The translations under genes and the position numbers were made by a program. The notes beneath the pieces are model-generated. The model saw nothing but the letters and a program-made list of their open reading frames with translations. It was not told the origin of the DNA and did not search any database. Below are positions 11,262-22,541 of a DNA stretch of 64,000 nucleotides, piece after piece. Numbering within the stretch: the stretch's first letter is position 1; every line of letters starts with the position of its first letter. This stretch comes from Ambrosia x helenae (lineage: Eukaryota > Streptophyta > Magnoliopsida > Asterales > Asteraceae): assembly GCA_030844895.1 (NCBI GenBank), contig JAUTDX010007095.1, positions 541,001 to 605,000 of the forward strand, in the 5' to 3' direction.

Positions 11262-11695
11262 GAAAGAGCTAAGAGAGATAGAGAACGTAGAAAGAGAAAG
11301 AGCTAAGAGAGAGAGATAGAACGTAGAGAGAGGAAGAACAGGTGGTCGTCTTCTCCACCACCACCCGATCGTCTTCTCTGACCACCGTTCAAGATTGGAG
11401 GAACTAAGAACCCTAAAATTAGGGCTCCAACCAAATAATTAGGGCTTCACCCCCTCTTCTTCCCCTTGTAAAATTAGGGTTTTCCCCCAAATTTTAGGGT
11501 TCTTAGTTCGTCACCATCAACCATCGCCACGTGGGATGCCTACGTGGCACTTAACTGGAAAAACTAATTGATGTTAGTCTGGGACCAACCAAATAAAATG
11601 GTTGACAAGTTGGGACTGCTGTGGTACAAGTTTCAAGTTGGGACTGCTGCCTTCCAACCCCCCAAAGTTGGGATTATTAAATTCCATTTCCCCTA
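10937..11695. mobile_element. MITE / foldback-like element with long inverted ends
   Basis: The first about 170 bp are the inverted complement of the last about 170 bp. The left begins AGGGGAAATGGAATCTAATA and the right ends ATTATTAAATTCCATTTCCCCT. Matched internal strings include TTGGTTGGTCCCAGACTAA and GTGCCACGTAGGCATCCCAC. The centre holds an AT microsatellite and AGAGAG-rich sequence, without a transposase. A clean target duplication could not be defined, so the superfamily is left open; long inverted ends would fit a MULE-type or foldback element. Confidence 0.75.
11186..11259. repeat. (TA)n microsatellite
   Basis: Roughly 36 uninterrupted TA units inside the long-inverted-repeat element. 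Likely length-polymorphic. It creates a spurious open frame of alternating Tyr and Ile. Confidence 0.97.
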
Positions 11696-13116
11696 AATAT
11701 TATTCCAAAACAAGAAAAATTACATCAAGAAGTGTAAAACACAATGCGTACGACAGAATACACTCATCTTGGGTACCCTCATAGTTTATAATGAGGATTG
11801 AGGATGGTGTGCGGATAAGTAATGTTAGGTCTGGAAACATGAGTAATTCAATATTAAAAGGTGTAGAAAGTATTTACACATTAGCAGAGGTTGCGATTTC
11901 GACCCATTTGCTTACCATCAAGTTAATCTGAATCAAGTATTGTCTCAAACATGTCAAATGGGTCGAAATAGAAATTCTCTAAAACAGGAACTGGTTGAAA
12001 GCAGCTCAAAGTCTATTTCAATGCCTGCCAACATGTTTAAAAAATGTAATTTGTTATTCTTTTTGTAATCATGATTAATGCATTAATTTATAATAAAATA
12101 ATGGACAAAAACGTTTGGGAGTCAAGCCTGCCTAGTTCGTTTGGACTCGATAGTAAACATGACATGTTTAAACGCAAACACATTATGACTCCTAATCCAA
12201 CCTGTCTGATCTACCCATCTTGCCATGAATTGGTGCCTCAAATTGTGATAGTTAGGTGGGTTTTTAACTGATACGTATTTGATTTCGGTTCAACATATAA
12301 CTTTCGGTTTTGTTGACTCTATGGACCAGAACCGACCAAATACCCGACTTGGGAGACAAATAAGAACTGATCACAGTATCTAATACTCATTCACGGTTTG
12401 ATTAACTATAAACTAAAAAAATTAATGATTTATTGAACCAACATAAATTGGGTTTTTAAGGTTTATGATGAGTCAAAGTGGGATTTAACATTCATATTTC
12501 TTTGACAACTCAATAAAGGCATGTACATAAACTTTCTTGCTTTTACGTTTATTACAAACTTTAGGAATGAAGTGTTTTAAAACAAGGGTATACGTATAAA
12601 TCGTCGTCCAAGAAGAGAATCAATCATTTATTTAAATTGTCTAGTTTTTGAGACAATTAGCCCATTTTGACAAATTTTACGAATGTAGACTTGTTGATTG
12701 ATAAGTAGAGTTACATGCATTCATGATATACAAGTAAATGGTGACTATGGGTTTAATATCAAAACTCTAATTACCTATCTAGTGAATTGTGACCAAAATA
12801 TGCAAAACGCAGCAAAATATAACAATGGTTGTTTTGCTTGGTTCATATGATGGAATAAGAAGGTGGCAAAGAGAGTTATTATAAGGTTAGATGGGTTACA
12901 TCAAACGGTTATCTCTGCATTATGATGGCAAGTAATGGTGGAGACTGGGTGTGAATGTTTTGATGTTGCTAGTGTTAGGTGATGAGTGCCCAGCGGTGTG
13001 AGAGATTATTTTGTAACTTTTAGCAAATCACATAAACAATTTATGTTAATTCCTCAAAAAATGATTTTCATAATGTTCATATAATATCTTAAGCAGCAAC
13101 ATCAATAATAACTAGG
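11696..13116. other. Spacer, no gene seen
   Basis: AT-rich sequence without a recognisable coding region, RNA or element end. The reading frames are short and show no family signature. Confidence 0.5.
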
Positions 13117-13593
13117 CTGTCAAAAGCGCAACACACACACGGGGTAAAGGCTCAACTGTAGTCTTGACACAACGCAAAAAAAACGCGTACGCCCGGAACA
13201 AGAATGACCAATAATAAGAAAATATATAACGTATAAAATAGGCTTATATTTAAAAACTTAATATAAATAGCAAATAAAATCATATACTTTTAAATCTATG
13301 TAGAAAATTATTATAACCAAAAAGTAAAATCCTAAGATGTAGACCTTTAAAAAGTTGAAGCATGAACATGATGAAACATGAGTACATGACAGCAAATATT
13401 GGGTTAACTAACCCCTTTAGTAAGTTATGATTTATGAACAATAAACCATTGGTTAAACATAACTTCTTTATCCACTGGGTGACAAAAAAAAAGACAGAAA
13501 ATCAGTGATACAAGGGTAATTGCTGTGTTAAACTTTAGCCACGCTGAGCCCTCGCCTAAGCGCCTAGGCGAGCACTTCTTGCACCTTTGACAG
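13117..13593. mobile_element. Possible MITE with CTGTCAAA inverted ends
   Basis: The left end CTGTCAAAAGCGC is the near-perfect inverted complement of the right end GCACCTTTGACAG. The length is 477 bp. The interior has a short GC-rich patch near the right end (CGCCTAAGCGCCTAGGCGAG) and is otherwise AT-rich. The region about 19970-20440 is a diverged relative sharing the interior and the right end (GCGCCTTTGACAG). No convincing target duplication was found, so the boundaries are tentative. Confidence 0.5.
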
Positions 13594-13604
13594 CTAAGAA
13601 TAAT

Positions 13605-14060
13605 GACGATGTTGACGATGATGATAAATATATGTTGAAAACAATTACACTGAAACCATACACAAGATCTACATGCATACTTGGAACTACAATGGTTGAG
13701 TTTGTAATTATCACCTTGGAAACAATTAGAGTGCTAGTTGACAAAGATTCCCACCACAAAGATTTAAAGAAACTAGAGCAGCTACTTTTGTATAAACCTT
13801 AGAAACAGATAATGATAACCCAGTCACAGCCGTGAACTGTCACTGTGAATTAACCAGTCCCAGCCGCGGGACTGTACAGACCCATGACACAGAAGAGGAT
13901 AACCGAGCAGCTTCTTCCCACGCTCAATCTGCTGTTAAATAAAACAGTGCATCTGCAGCCCATAACGAGTCAACAGTAAATGCCAGCAAGGCTTCCAATG
14001 ATCCAGACCAGTCAATGATCTTGAATAACTAAAAACCCATTGTGCCACCTGTGACAGCAA
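13605..14060 (-). repeat. RFL 3'-flank module, parts B+A (copy 3)
   Basis: Part B (about 13640-13830) includes TTATCACCTTGGAAACAATT. Part A (13840-14060) includes CATCTGCAGCCCATAACGAG and CCAGCAAGGCTTCCAATGAT. It lies 0.4-0.8 kb downstream of the 14431-16455 RFL pseudogene, in the same orientation as the other copies. Confidence 0.65.
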
Positions 14061-14430
14061 CTCCACTGCCGTTGAATTTTTCTGCCCAATCCGGCACGTT
14101 CCTCTTTTAATATGCCCACTAGACCCCCTTGAAAATAATATACAAGTCTAATATCAAAAGTACAAGAAAAGCCTTTTGTAACTGTTTGGGTTAAAACTGC
14201 CACGTCTAGTACAGATGTAGAAATAGAAACTGATGTGATGACCCTCAACTGTTAGGCAGGTAGAATGTTCAACAACTGAAGAACTATGGTGACTCTGTGG
14301 CAGATCCAAAGCAGAATTTGATTGCTGATGTAATATGTACCCAAACACATGAAGACCAATTGGAGTTTCTCATCCCACAAATGCATCATAACCCACACTC
14401 ACCATTCAGGTTCTTCTCCCTGCCTGTTAT
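14061..14430. other. 3' flank of RFL pseudogene
   Basis: Contains the flank motif with TGACCCTCAACTGTTAGGCA (about 14239-14258) and GTGGCAGATCCAAAGCAGAA, repeated downstream of other RFL copies near 22140, 34685, 53985 and 62620. No gene is seen. Confidence 0.45.
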
Positions 14431-16455
14431 CTAAGAAGGAGTAACCATCAGCTCTTGTGGCACAAGCATACCTATCAGCTTAAGCAAACTTCTACCTAGT
14501 AAACCAGCTGTGATTCGATTTATTAACAATGATAAAGTTGAAGCATCAAGTGAGTAACTTCTTTCATCCATTTCCTGTAAAAGAATCTCTAATTCGTCAT
14601 GATGTTGGTTCTTAAGATATCCTTGGAGAAGAAGACAGTAACTAACATTATCTGGCGGGCAGCCCCTCTCATCCATTTTAAGAAACAAATTCTTTGCTTC
14701 CCTTAGTAGACCCTCACGATATAAGCCACTAATCAGTGCGTTATATGTCCAAACATCAGGTTGCAAACCTTTTAGAGTTAGGTCATGGAAAAGAGCCCTT
14801 GCAATATCAATTTTCCCACATTTTCCTGCTCCATCAATAAGGATATTATACACCACAATATTAGAATTTAGCTTGCTATCACCAACCAAATGAAACAAAG
14901 AGAGTGCCTTTCCAACCTGATGGTTGCTGCAAAGGCCATCTAAAATAATTCCATAAGTGCATTCATTTGGAATTTGGCCTTGTGCTCGCATCTCATCAAA
15001 GAGTTTGCATGCATCTCCACAACGTCCAACCCGAAACAGTCCTTGTATCATGGTGCTGTAAGTGACGATATTGGGCTTCAAACCTTTCTTGTCATCTCTT
15101 GAAACATATGCATGGCCTCTTCTACCTTCAAACTATTGCAATAGCCATTCAATAAACTGTTATAAGTAATAACATTAGGTTGCAAACCTTTTAGAGTTAG
15201 GACATGGAAAAGAATCCGTGCAATATCCATTTTCCCACATTTTCTGCTGCGCTTATAAGGATATTATACACAATGATATCTGAACTAAGCCTGCTATCAC
15301 CCATCAAATGAAAGAAGGAGAGTGCCTCTTCAACTTGATGGTTGCTGCAAAGGCCATCCAATATTATTCTGTAGGTGCATTCATCTGGAGTTTGGCCTTG
15401 TGCTTGCATCTCATCAAAGAGTTTGCGTGCAGCTCCACAACGTCCAACCATAAATAAACCTTGTATCATGGTGTTGTAAATGACTATATCGGGTTTCAAA
15501 CCTATTCTTGTTATTTCATGGAACATATGAATGGCCTCGTCTATCTTCAAACTTTTACAATACCCATTCAATAAAATGCTATAAGTAATAACATTAGGGA
15601 CGAGAGTTCTAGAAGTAAGTGAATCAAAAAGCGTCCTTGCTTTGGTCATTTCACCTCGCAGACAGTAACCATTTATAAGTGAATTGTACGCCACTATGTT
15701 TGGAACCTCACCACTCTCAACCATGAATTTTATAACTGCCTCGGCTTCATCTATCTTACCTTCCTTGGAAAAGTCATTAACAATGGTGCAATACGTAACA
15801 ACATTAGGCTTACAACCTCTTTCATCCATGAGGCTAAGCAGATCAATGCCATATCACTACTCCCAAACTTGCAAAGCCCTTTAATCATAGTGGAAAAGGT
15901 AACTACATTAGGTTCACAAAGTTTGCGCTTAATGAGGTTGTTGAACAATCTCTCAGCCTCGACAATCCTATCTTCTAGAATGAGTCCATCTAAGAGTGTA
16001 TTAAATGTGCAGACATCAGGTTCACAAAGTTTTTGCTTGAAGCAAAAAGCTAGGAGTGCAAAAGCGTCATTGGTGCGAGACATCCGACAACAGCACCTGA
16101 TCGCAATATTCATAGAGTATTGGCTAACAGCAACTCCAATTAAACACATTTGGTTAAAAAGATCCAAGGCATAAGAAAAATGTTTCATTTTGGCAACAGC
16201 ATTCAACAGCTGATTGAAGTGAACAACAGATGGGAGGGGCTGTCTCTGTGTCATTTCATCGAACAGGTTCAGGGCATCATCCAAGTTGTGAAACACAGAT
16301 GGAGGGCTTTGAGTATTTAAATTAAAAAAAGAACTGGAGTGAAGAGGAGCAAAGTGTAAACCTAATTGGGGAAATGAAAGAGGGTTTGTAATGAAATTGT
16401 TACCAATGAGGGCAGGAAGACGTGAAGCAGAGCGACTCATCATCATTATCATCAT
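14431..16455 (-). pseudogene. RFL-type PPR gene, internally rearranged with frameshifts
   Basis: Three open pieces are seen: 16455 to about 15850, 15829 to about 15245 and 15081-14431. The first starts MMIMMMSRSASRLP, a mitochondrial-type leader, and carries the N-terminal PPR motifs. Just after GLCKFGSSDMALI a 1-nt loss (about 15850) shifts the frame. The second piece joins VVTYCTIVNDF directly to SKEGKIDEAEAVIKF, so about three motifs seen in the intact genes are missing. Near 15245 another 1-nt loss occurs (TTTTCTGCTG against TTTTCCTGCT in the sister region). The piece beginning at about 15175 then re-enters the gene at an earlier motif (NSLLNGYC), repeating motifs already present. A third 1-nt loss lies at about 15090 (ACCTTTCTTG against ACCTTTTCTTG). 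The last piece ends LIGMLVPQELMVTPS. The combination of deletion, duplication and three frameshifts marks a dead gene. Confidence 0.87.
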
Positions 16456-18060
16456 CGCTGAGAGAGATTTGAAGCTTAACACTGGTGGTGATTTGTTGTG
16501 GTCATCATCATCATTACCAGAATCGATCGAGGTTTGTATTTAGTAATCGGGCTCAACCGTTCTCTCGACTCACCTTTTCTATGTAAATATCCTAAGAAAC
16601 ACATTTTTTGGATTAATTTTGCAAGTCACCGGTAAGAGGAAAGACCGAAGATCAAATCATGGGTTTGGTGAAAATAAGGAAAAATTAGTTGTTAAAAAAA
16701 ACCGTAGGGTTAGATCAAATACACACTGAAAAAATTACAGAAAGTCGGAGGAAAGGTATCAAATGGACTCCTATTAAACTCATTCAAGCGGCATTGAAAC
16801 CGTCTCATCGAACCATACGATGTTAGTTTTTAGGTCTTCGCTTTTTTGGGTTTTTAGCTTGTAATTTTTAGAATATACGTTATATCATTGTGTCTTTTTC
16901 TTATTTTCACCATTGTGTCATTTTTGCAATTTGTTATGTCTTTTTTTCTTCAGCATTGTGTTATATTTTTTGACATTGTGTTATATTTTGTGGCTCATTG
17001 TGTCCTATTTTGTGATCTATTATGTTTTTTTATCCTTCTCACCCTTCTCATTTTTGTTAGATTGTGTAGAATAACTTGACCTAGAAAATCTATAGCTTAG
17101 CTTATTAATGATAAATGACTAAAAATGATATTTTTATATATTTAAGACCGTTTACTCCTTTTACATAAAATATTATATACTTAACAATTATTTTTTGATG
17201 AAATTATAATTAAAAAATCTACAAAATATATAACATAAATTTCTTTTACAAATTTCATAAACTTTACATTTTTTGGGTTTTTTTTATTTGATGTTTCACA
17301 AGCAACACATTAGGGTCGTTTTCATTCATTGTTTGGTAAACAAGAAAAGACAAAGTAATAAAACCGATGGCGACTAGCGTTGGTGATAACAGCGGTGGTG
17401 GTAATAGTGATTGTGGTGGAAGTGGTGGCGGTGGTGTGTGTAGTGATGGTAAAGTTGCGACAACAATGGTAGAATCATCCCAAAAGTTATTTTGTCTGAT
17501 GGGAATTAAGTTTTAAACTCATCTATTGTTGAATGAGCACCTTTCGTCGGTTTATTTTTTTCAAGTACCGGAATCTTGCCCATTGGGATGCATAGAGCCA
17601 TGTATTGTTGCAACTGTTATATTGATTTTACAATTCCCAACATTGCAATGATGTTTAGTTTGAGCTAATTTGTTGTTTCTTAAAAATTTGGGTCAGGTTT
17701 TGTTGTTGAATGATGTTTAAGAATAAGGTTTACTTGTTATCATTAAGAAGATAGGTTCAGTTTTGAACTTTGAAAGCGGTCTGTTTGACATCAAAAGTCA
17801 AGTTGTGAATGAATTTGTTTAGTGTATGGAGCTACAGTGGAATATATCCAAGTAGATGCATATGCTTCGTAGACAATGGTACATGTAAATGATAAGTGAA
17901 GGGAATCAATTCTTTCAGTAACTCACTTTGTTTGGTCAAAACCTATGCATTTGAGTTATAGCATGGTTTAGAAAGAGTTTAGTTTGATAATTGCATGAGG
18001 TAACTGTGCCAGAAGACAGTATAGTTTACAAGGTTTAACTAGTTAGTTATTGATTGTATC
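16456..18060. other. Spacer upstream of RFL pseudogene; no supported gene
   Basis: The first about 120 bp are the 5' flank of the RFL copy. The T-rich stretch 16860-17080 repeats strings such as CATTGTGT and TGTGTTATATTTTTTG and gives only a low-complexity hydrophobic frame. A 51-codon Gly-rich frame starting at 17367 has no family signature. No gene can be supported. Confidence 0.45.
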
Positions 18061-18720
18061 AAACTAGTATTTTAACGCGTGTCGCGCGTTGCGGCGACAA
18101 CCTGGTGCTTGCAAGACTTTGTTATATGCATGACACGCGAACATACCATTATTGTAAAAAGAATAACACTACAGCATATGGAATTTGAACATAGCCAAAG
18201 CGCATTACAATGCATCCTAAATGATAGAATTTTGCGATTTTCGTAGCTAAATTGCGTCCGGGTTGAATTCAGCTCACACCGATTTCATCTTCTGGCCACT
18301 ACTGATCGAAAAAAATTGAGTCCAATCGCCCTAATTCGAGAACCAAACTTCGCTGCAGATCACAGCAAAGAAAGCATTTAGCTATTTGAAGATGACCGTA
18401 TAAATTACGTGGTAACAAAGACGTTTATTAATTATTTTAATAAAGAAAATAAGCCACCTATTACTATGTAAAATAAGGTTTTAGTTCAAAGAAAGGGCCC
18501 AAAGGGCAAAACAACCGCTCAAAAAAATGTAGCATGAGATGACATTTATTAATTATTTTACTAAAGAAAATAGGCAAGGTATTAGCAAGTTAAATAATGT
18601 TTTATTGCAAAGAAAGAAACCGCCCAAAAATGAAGGCAAAACTACCGCTAAAAAAATTGAACACTGTAGAATGACATGACACTTAGCTACAGTAACGGTG
18701 TCTCACATAAATTTTTACCA
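18061..18720. repeat. Unclassified repeat with GC-rich left end and internal tandem copy
   Basis: The left end holds an unusually GC-rich string (ACGCGTGTCGCGCGTTGCGG). A comparable string with CGCGCTTCGCGGCGGGA starts a similar block at about 57110. Inside, about 18425-18530 is repeated at about 18545-18650 with changes; shared strings are TTTATTAATTATTTTA and AAAGAAAATA. No ends, target duplication or coding region could be defined. Confidence 0.35.
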
Positions 18721-20264
18721 ATTGTTTCTATATATAATATGCAATGGAGATATTGTTGCATCAAAACTAGGGACATGGTTAAAATATTGATGAATAAGAA
18801 ATCTAAAAAATATAAACTAGAATACTAACTTCTAACGTAAAACAAAAGTTATATTTCACGGTTAAACATGACTAATCAGGAAAAAGACGTTTGTAATCCC
18901 ACTCCCTAACAAGATGCAAACTACAAAATATATTTATCGTTTTGAAGCTATTTATAGATTGTGAACTTGCTGTGAGTCAAGTGTGTAGTCTCTTTTATTT
19001 ATAAGTTTCTGTTTGATCAAGTAAACAATAACACCTCTGCTTCTACTTCTGGTGGCAAATGTATAGGAATTGCTCATATATAAAATAAAATAAACAATTT
19101 TTTATATTACGATTACAAACTAAAATGAAAAACGAAAGCAGAAAATAATACAATACGATTACAACTTAAAGAAAACAAACAACAAGGAGTAGAAACAGAA
19201 ATCTTGAAGCTGAGGATCGTGTTGAACACGTGGCCCTTAAAACAAATTCCGAGTCTATTAACGAGAACTCGTTTTGCTTCTCAGCGTACAACAGCCGAAA
19301 CAGTAAGAGTACTGCCGGAGTTGGCGCTGACCAAAGTAGTACCTGAAAACAAGAAGAAACACGAAGAAGATAGCTCGAGAAAAGTGTTGGTGAAATTAGA
19401 GAAGTATTTGGTGTGTCGTCAACCAAGGGTCTCCTTGGTATTTGTACTGTCCCAAGTCAAATCAGTTTCGGAAAAGCAATAAAAATGAAACTGCTTGACC
19501 AGACAGTTACACCACTGAGGTTGTTATTATGTTTAGTTCCTACCCCTATGGTTTTTGAAGATTGCGGTTTTGACCTGAAAGTATGAGTGTGAATTAAGGA
19601 TGTTCACAGTTTGGTTCGCCAGGTTTGATGAAAATTTTAAGGAGGATTGCTAACTAAGGGTTTGGTAAAAACAAACTAAACCGGCTGGGTCGGGTTGGTT
19701 GGTTGTGTTAACAGAACCAACTTTAACTGTTTAACGCTTTTGGTAAAAGAAAAAAAAAATAAAAGAATAATTTTGTATTAAAAGCAATAAAAATGATGTT
19801 TTAAGCCTAAATTATGTTTTATAATCACTAATACTCGTCATTGAATAGTGTTTGGATGTAAATCATATTATAATGGATTAATGGTGTTTTAACTTCACTA
19901 ATTATGTAAATAAAGTTGATATTGACCGCAAACTTTAGACATAAAGTAAAATCTTTGACATCATTGCTCAAAAGGCCAACTATGGCACAAGGCGCAAAAA
20001 AAAAGCGTATGCCAAAAAACAAGAAGACCAACAATAAGAAATAAAAAAAAGTATAAAAAGGCTTAGAAAATTAATATTATTCTATAAATATAATTAAAAA
20101 TATTAATATAAATAGCAAATAAAATGATATACTTTAATGCAAAAACAACCAAATAGTATAAACCTAAGATGTAAACCTCTAAAAAGTTTGAAGCATTAAC
20201 ACGATGAAACATTAGTACATGAAAGCAAATATTAGGTTTAAACTTTAAACTAACTCCTTTAGTC
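18721..20264. other. Spacer, no supported gene
   Basis: A 92-codon plus-strand frame at 19204-19482 overlaps an 86-codon minus-strand frame. Neither shows a known domain. The part from about 19970 onward is a diverged copy of the 13117-13593 element and its flanks. No gene can be supported. Confidence 0.4.
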
Positions 20265-22541
20265 ATAAGAATGTGAAGTTATGATTTATGAACAAGAAAC
20301 AGTTGGTTAAACATAACTTCATTATCCACCGAGTGACAAAAATCAATAGAAAACCAGTGATACAAGGGTAACTGTCGTGTTAAAACTTTAGCTACGTTGA
20401 GCCTCACCTAAGCGAGCGCTTCTTGCGCCTTTGACAGATAAGTAAGAATAATGATGATGTTGAGGATGTCATGATGACGACGATGACGATAAATATATCT
20501 TGAAACAATTACACTGAAACCATAAACGAGATCTACATAAATACTTGGAACTACAATGATTGAGTTTGTAATTATCACCTTGGAAACAATTAGAGTGTTC
20601 GTGGACAAAGATTTCAAGGTCTACATAAATACTATTACTTGGAACTAAAAGGTACTTCTATCCACCAACATTTTACTCTAAAATCCACTTAAAATTTAGA
20701 AAGCATCATAACAGTTCTTTTTATACCATAACAACAAATACATCATACAGAAATAAAGAAAATATTATTTTTTAAATAGCAAGAGTTCATATATATATTA
20801 ATAAGCAAATACAGATATAGAGTTATACTAACCCAAACCCGCTAATTTCGTGTAGGTTCGGGTCGTGTCAGAAATTCACACCCCTAAGTTACAGCCAGGC
20901 AAGGCGCTCGCTTTACGATACAGCTGAATTAAATAACACTACCGACTGAGCTTGGAGCATAGAGAATAAAATAAAAGCATAGAAGGAACAAAACCGAATG
21001 CCACAATCAATATAGACGAAACAACACACATTGGGGAAGCTTTCAAGGAGCCACAGGGGGTGCCTCCTATATATTTGTTCTCCGCCACTGTCAACACATG
21101 ATAATCATATTGAAGCGAATAGACTGAAATCAAACCCATGACCTACATAATTGGAACTACAATGGTGAAGTTTGTAATCACCTTGGAGAAAGATTCCAAC
21201 AAATTGGAGCAACAACCAGTCATCAATAATACACCAGCAAAACTAAGCCTCACAATAGCAGCTACTTCTGCATGAACCTGGGAAACAGAGAATGATGACC
21301 CAGCATCTTTCTTTCTTTTGTAGCATAGACCCGCACATCTAAACAGTGACCTGCACCGTGAATCAAGCAATGGGGCTGCTGATCAAGCCCGTGACCCAGA
21401 AGAGGATAACCAAGCAGCTTCTTCACACAAACAATCTGCTATGAAATAAAACAGTCCGTCCACAGCCCATAATGAGTCAACAGTAAATACCAGCAGGGCT
21501 TCCAATCATCCAGACCAGTCCATGATCCTGCATAACCAAAAACCCACGTGCAACCTGTGACAGCAGCCCACTGTTTTCAGACTTTCCTGAAACCGAACAG
21601 CAGCACTGACATTTGACCGGACCATTTCACAGCTATTCTCCCATTAGTAATATAATGCTGATGTAAAAAAAAAAAAACATTTTAACCAACCAAACAGAAC
21701 ACAAAAGCCATTGTAATTTATATGATCACATAAAACTACGTCCAAAAATTATACATAATAGTAAAAACCTCATTTGCAGAGAGAGGAGCAAGTAAAAATG
21801 AAGCTCTCAATGAAAGGAGGGTTGTTATATAACCACGAAACTCAAATCATAGTTAAAAAAAACTAGCAAATAAAATATCAATGTTTAATTTGTAGTATGA
21901 TTACTAGTAAGTGAAACTTGTTTTCAAGCTTAACATGAAGTAAGAGGCAACTATGAAAAAAGGTCATTAAATAGTAACCAAGTTTAACTGATTCATTTAG
22001 GTCATTTGGTAATAAAAGAATTTGTTTGTAAATAAATCCGAAACCAGAGCTCAATAACTAACATTCAAACATTTGAATACAAGAATTAAAATATAAGCCT
22101 ACAGTACATGTGTACAAATGTAGAAATAGAAGCTGATGTGATTACCCTCAACTGTTAGGCAGGAAGGATAAAACTGAAGTATGGTGATTTTGTAGGCAGA
22201 TCCACTACAGAAGCTGAGGGCACAACTTTAGGGCTGATTTCTACTACTGCAAGCTATGTACATATCAAACAAGAAGTAACATATATAGCAGAAAACATGC
22301 GAAACATCATGTCTCTAATAGCCAAAAAAAATAATAACAACAAACATGTACTTGCTAGCATCCATGAAAGTAATAAAACACCATTAAACTACAAAAAGTA
22401 CAAATACGTGAAGAACAAATGAAATTCGGAACAAACTTCCTACTTTCTAAACTTGTAGTGTACAATCACTATTTCTCATCACACAAATCACTCAAAGGTC
22501 ACACCCACATTCACCATTTCAGTTTCTCTCCAGGCTTCTAT
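20265..22541. repeat. Left copy of a segmental duplication (with 60698-63022)
   Basis: From GAATGTGAAGTTATGATTTA onward this interval runs nearly collinear with 60698-63022, with a few indels, and the duplication continues into the adjacent RFL genes. It includes module B (21095-21360), module A (21365-21650) and the flank motif GATTACCCTCAACTGTTAGG (22139-22158). The match over 21100-22540 is very high by eye, implying a recent duplication or gene conversion. No gene lies in the interval. Confidence 0.8.

Noticed and set aside
11083..11319. Open frames over the TA repeat
   Set aside because: Created by the microsatellite and its AG-rich flank.
17367..17519. Short Gly-rich frame starting MATSVGDNSGGG
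   Set aside because: Only about 50 codons, low complexity, no family and no splice context.
19204..19482. 92-codon plus-strand frame
   Set aside because: No domain, an overlapping antisense frame of similar length, and no sign of a gene around it.
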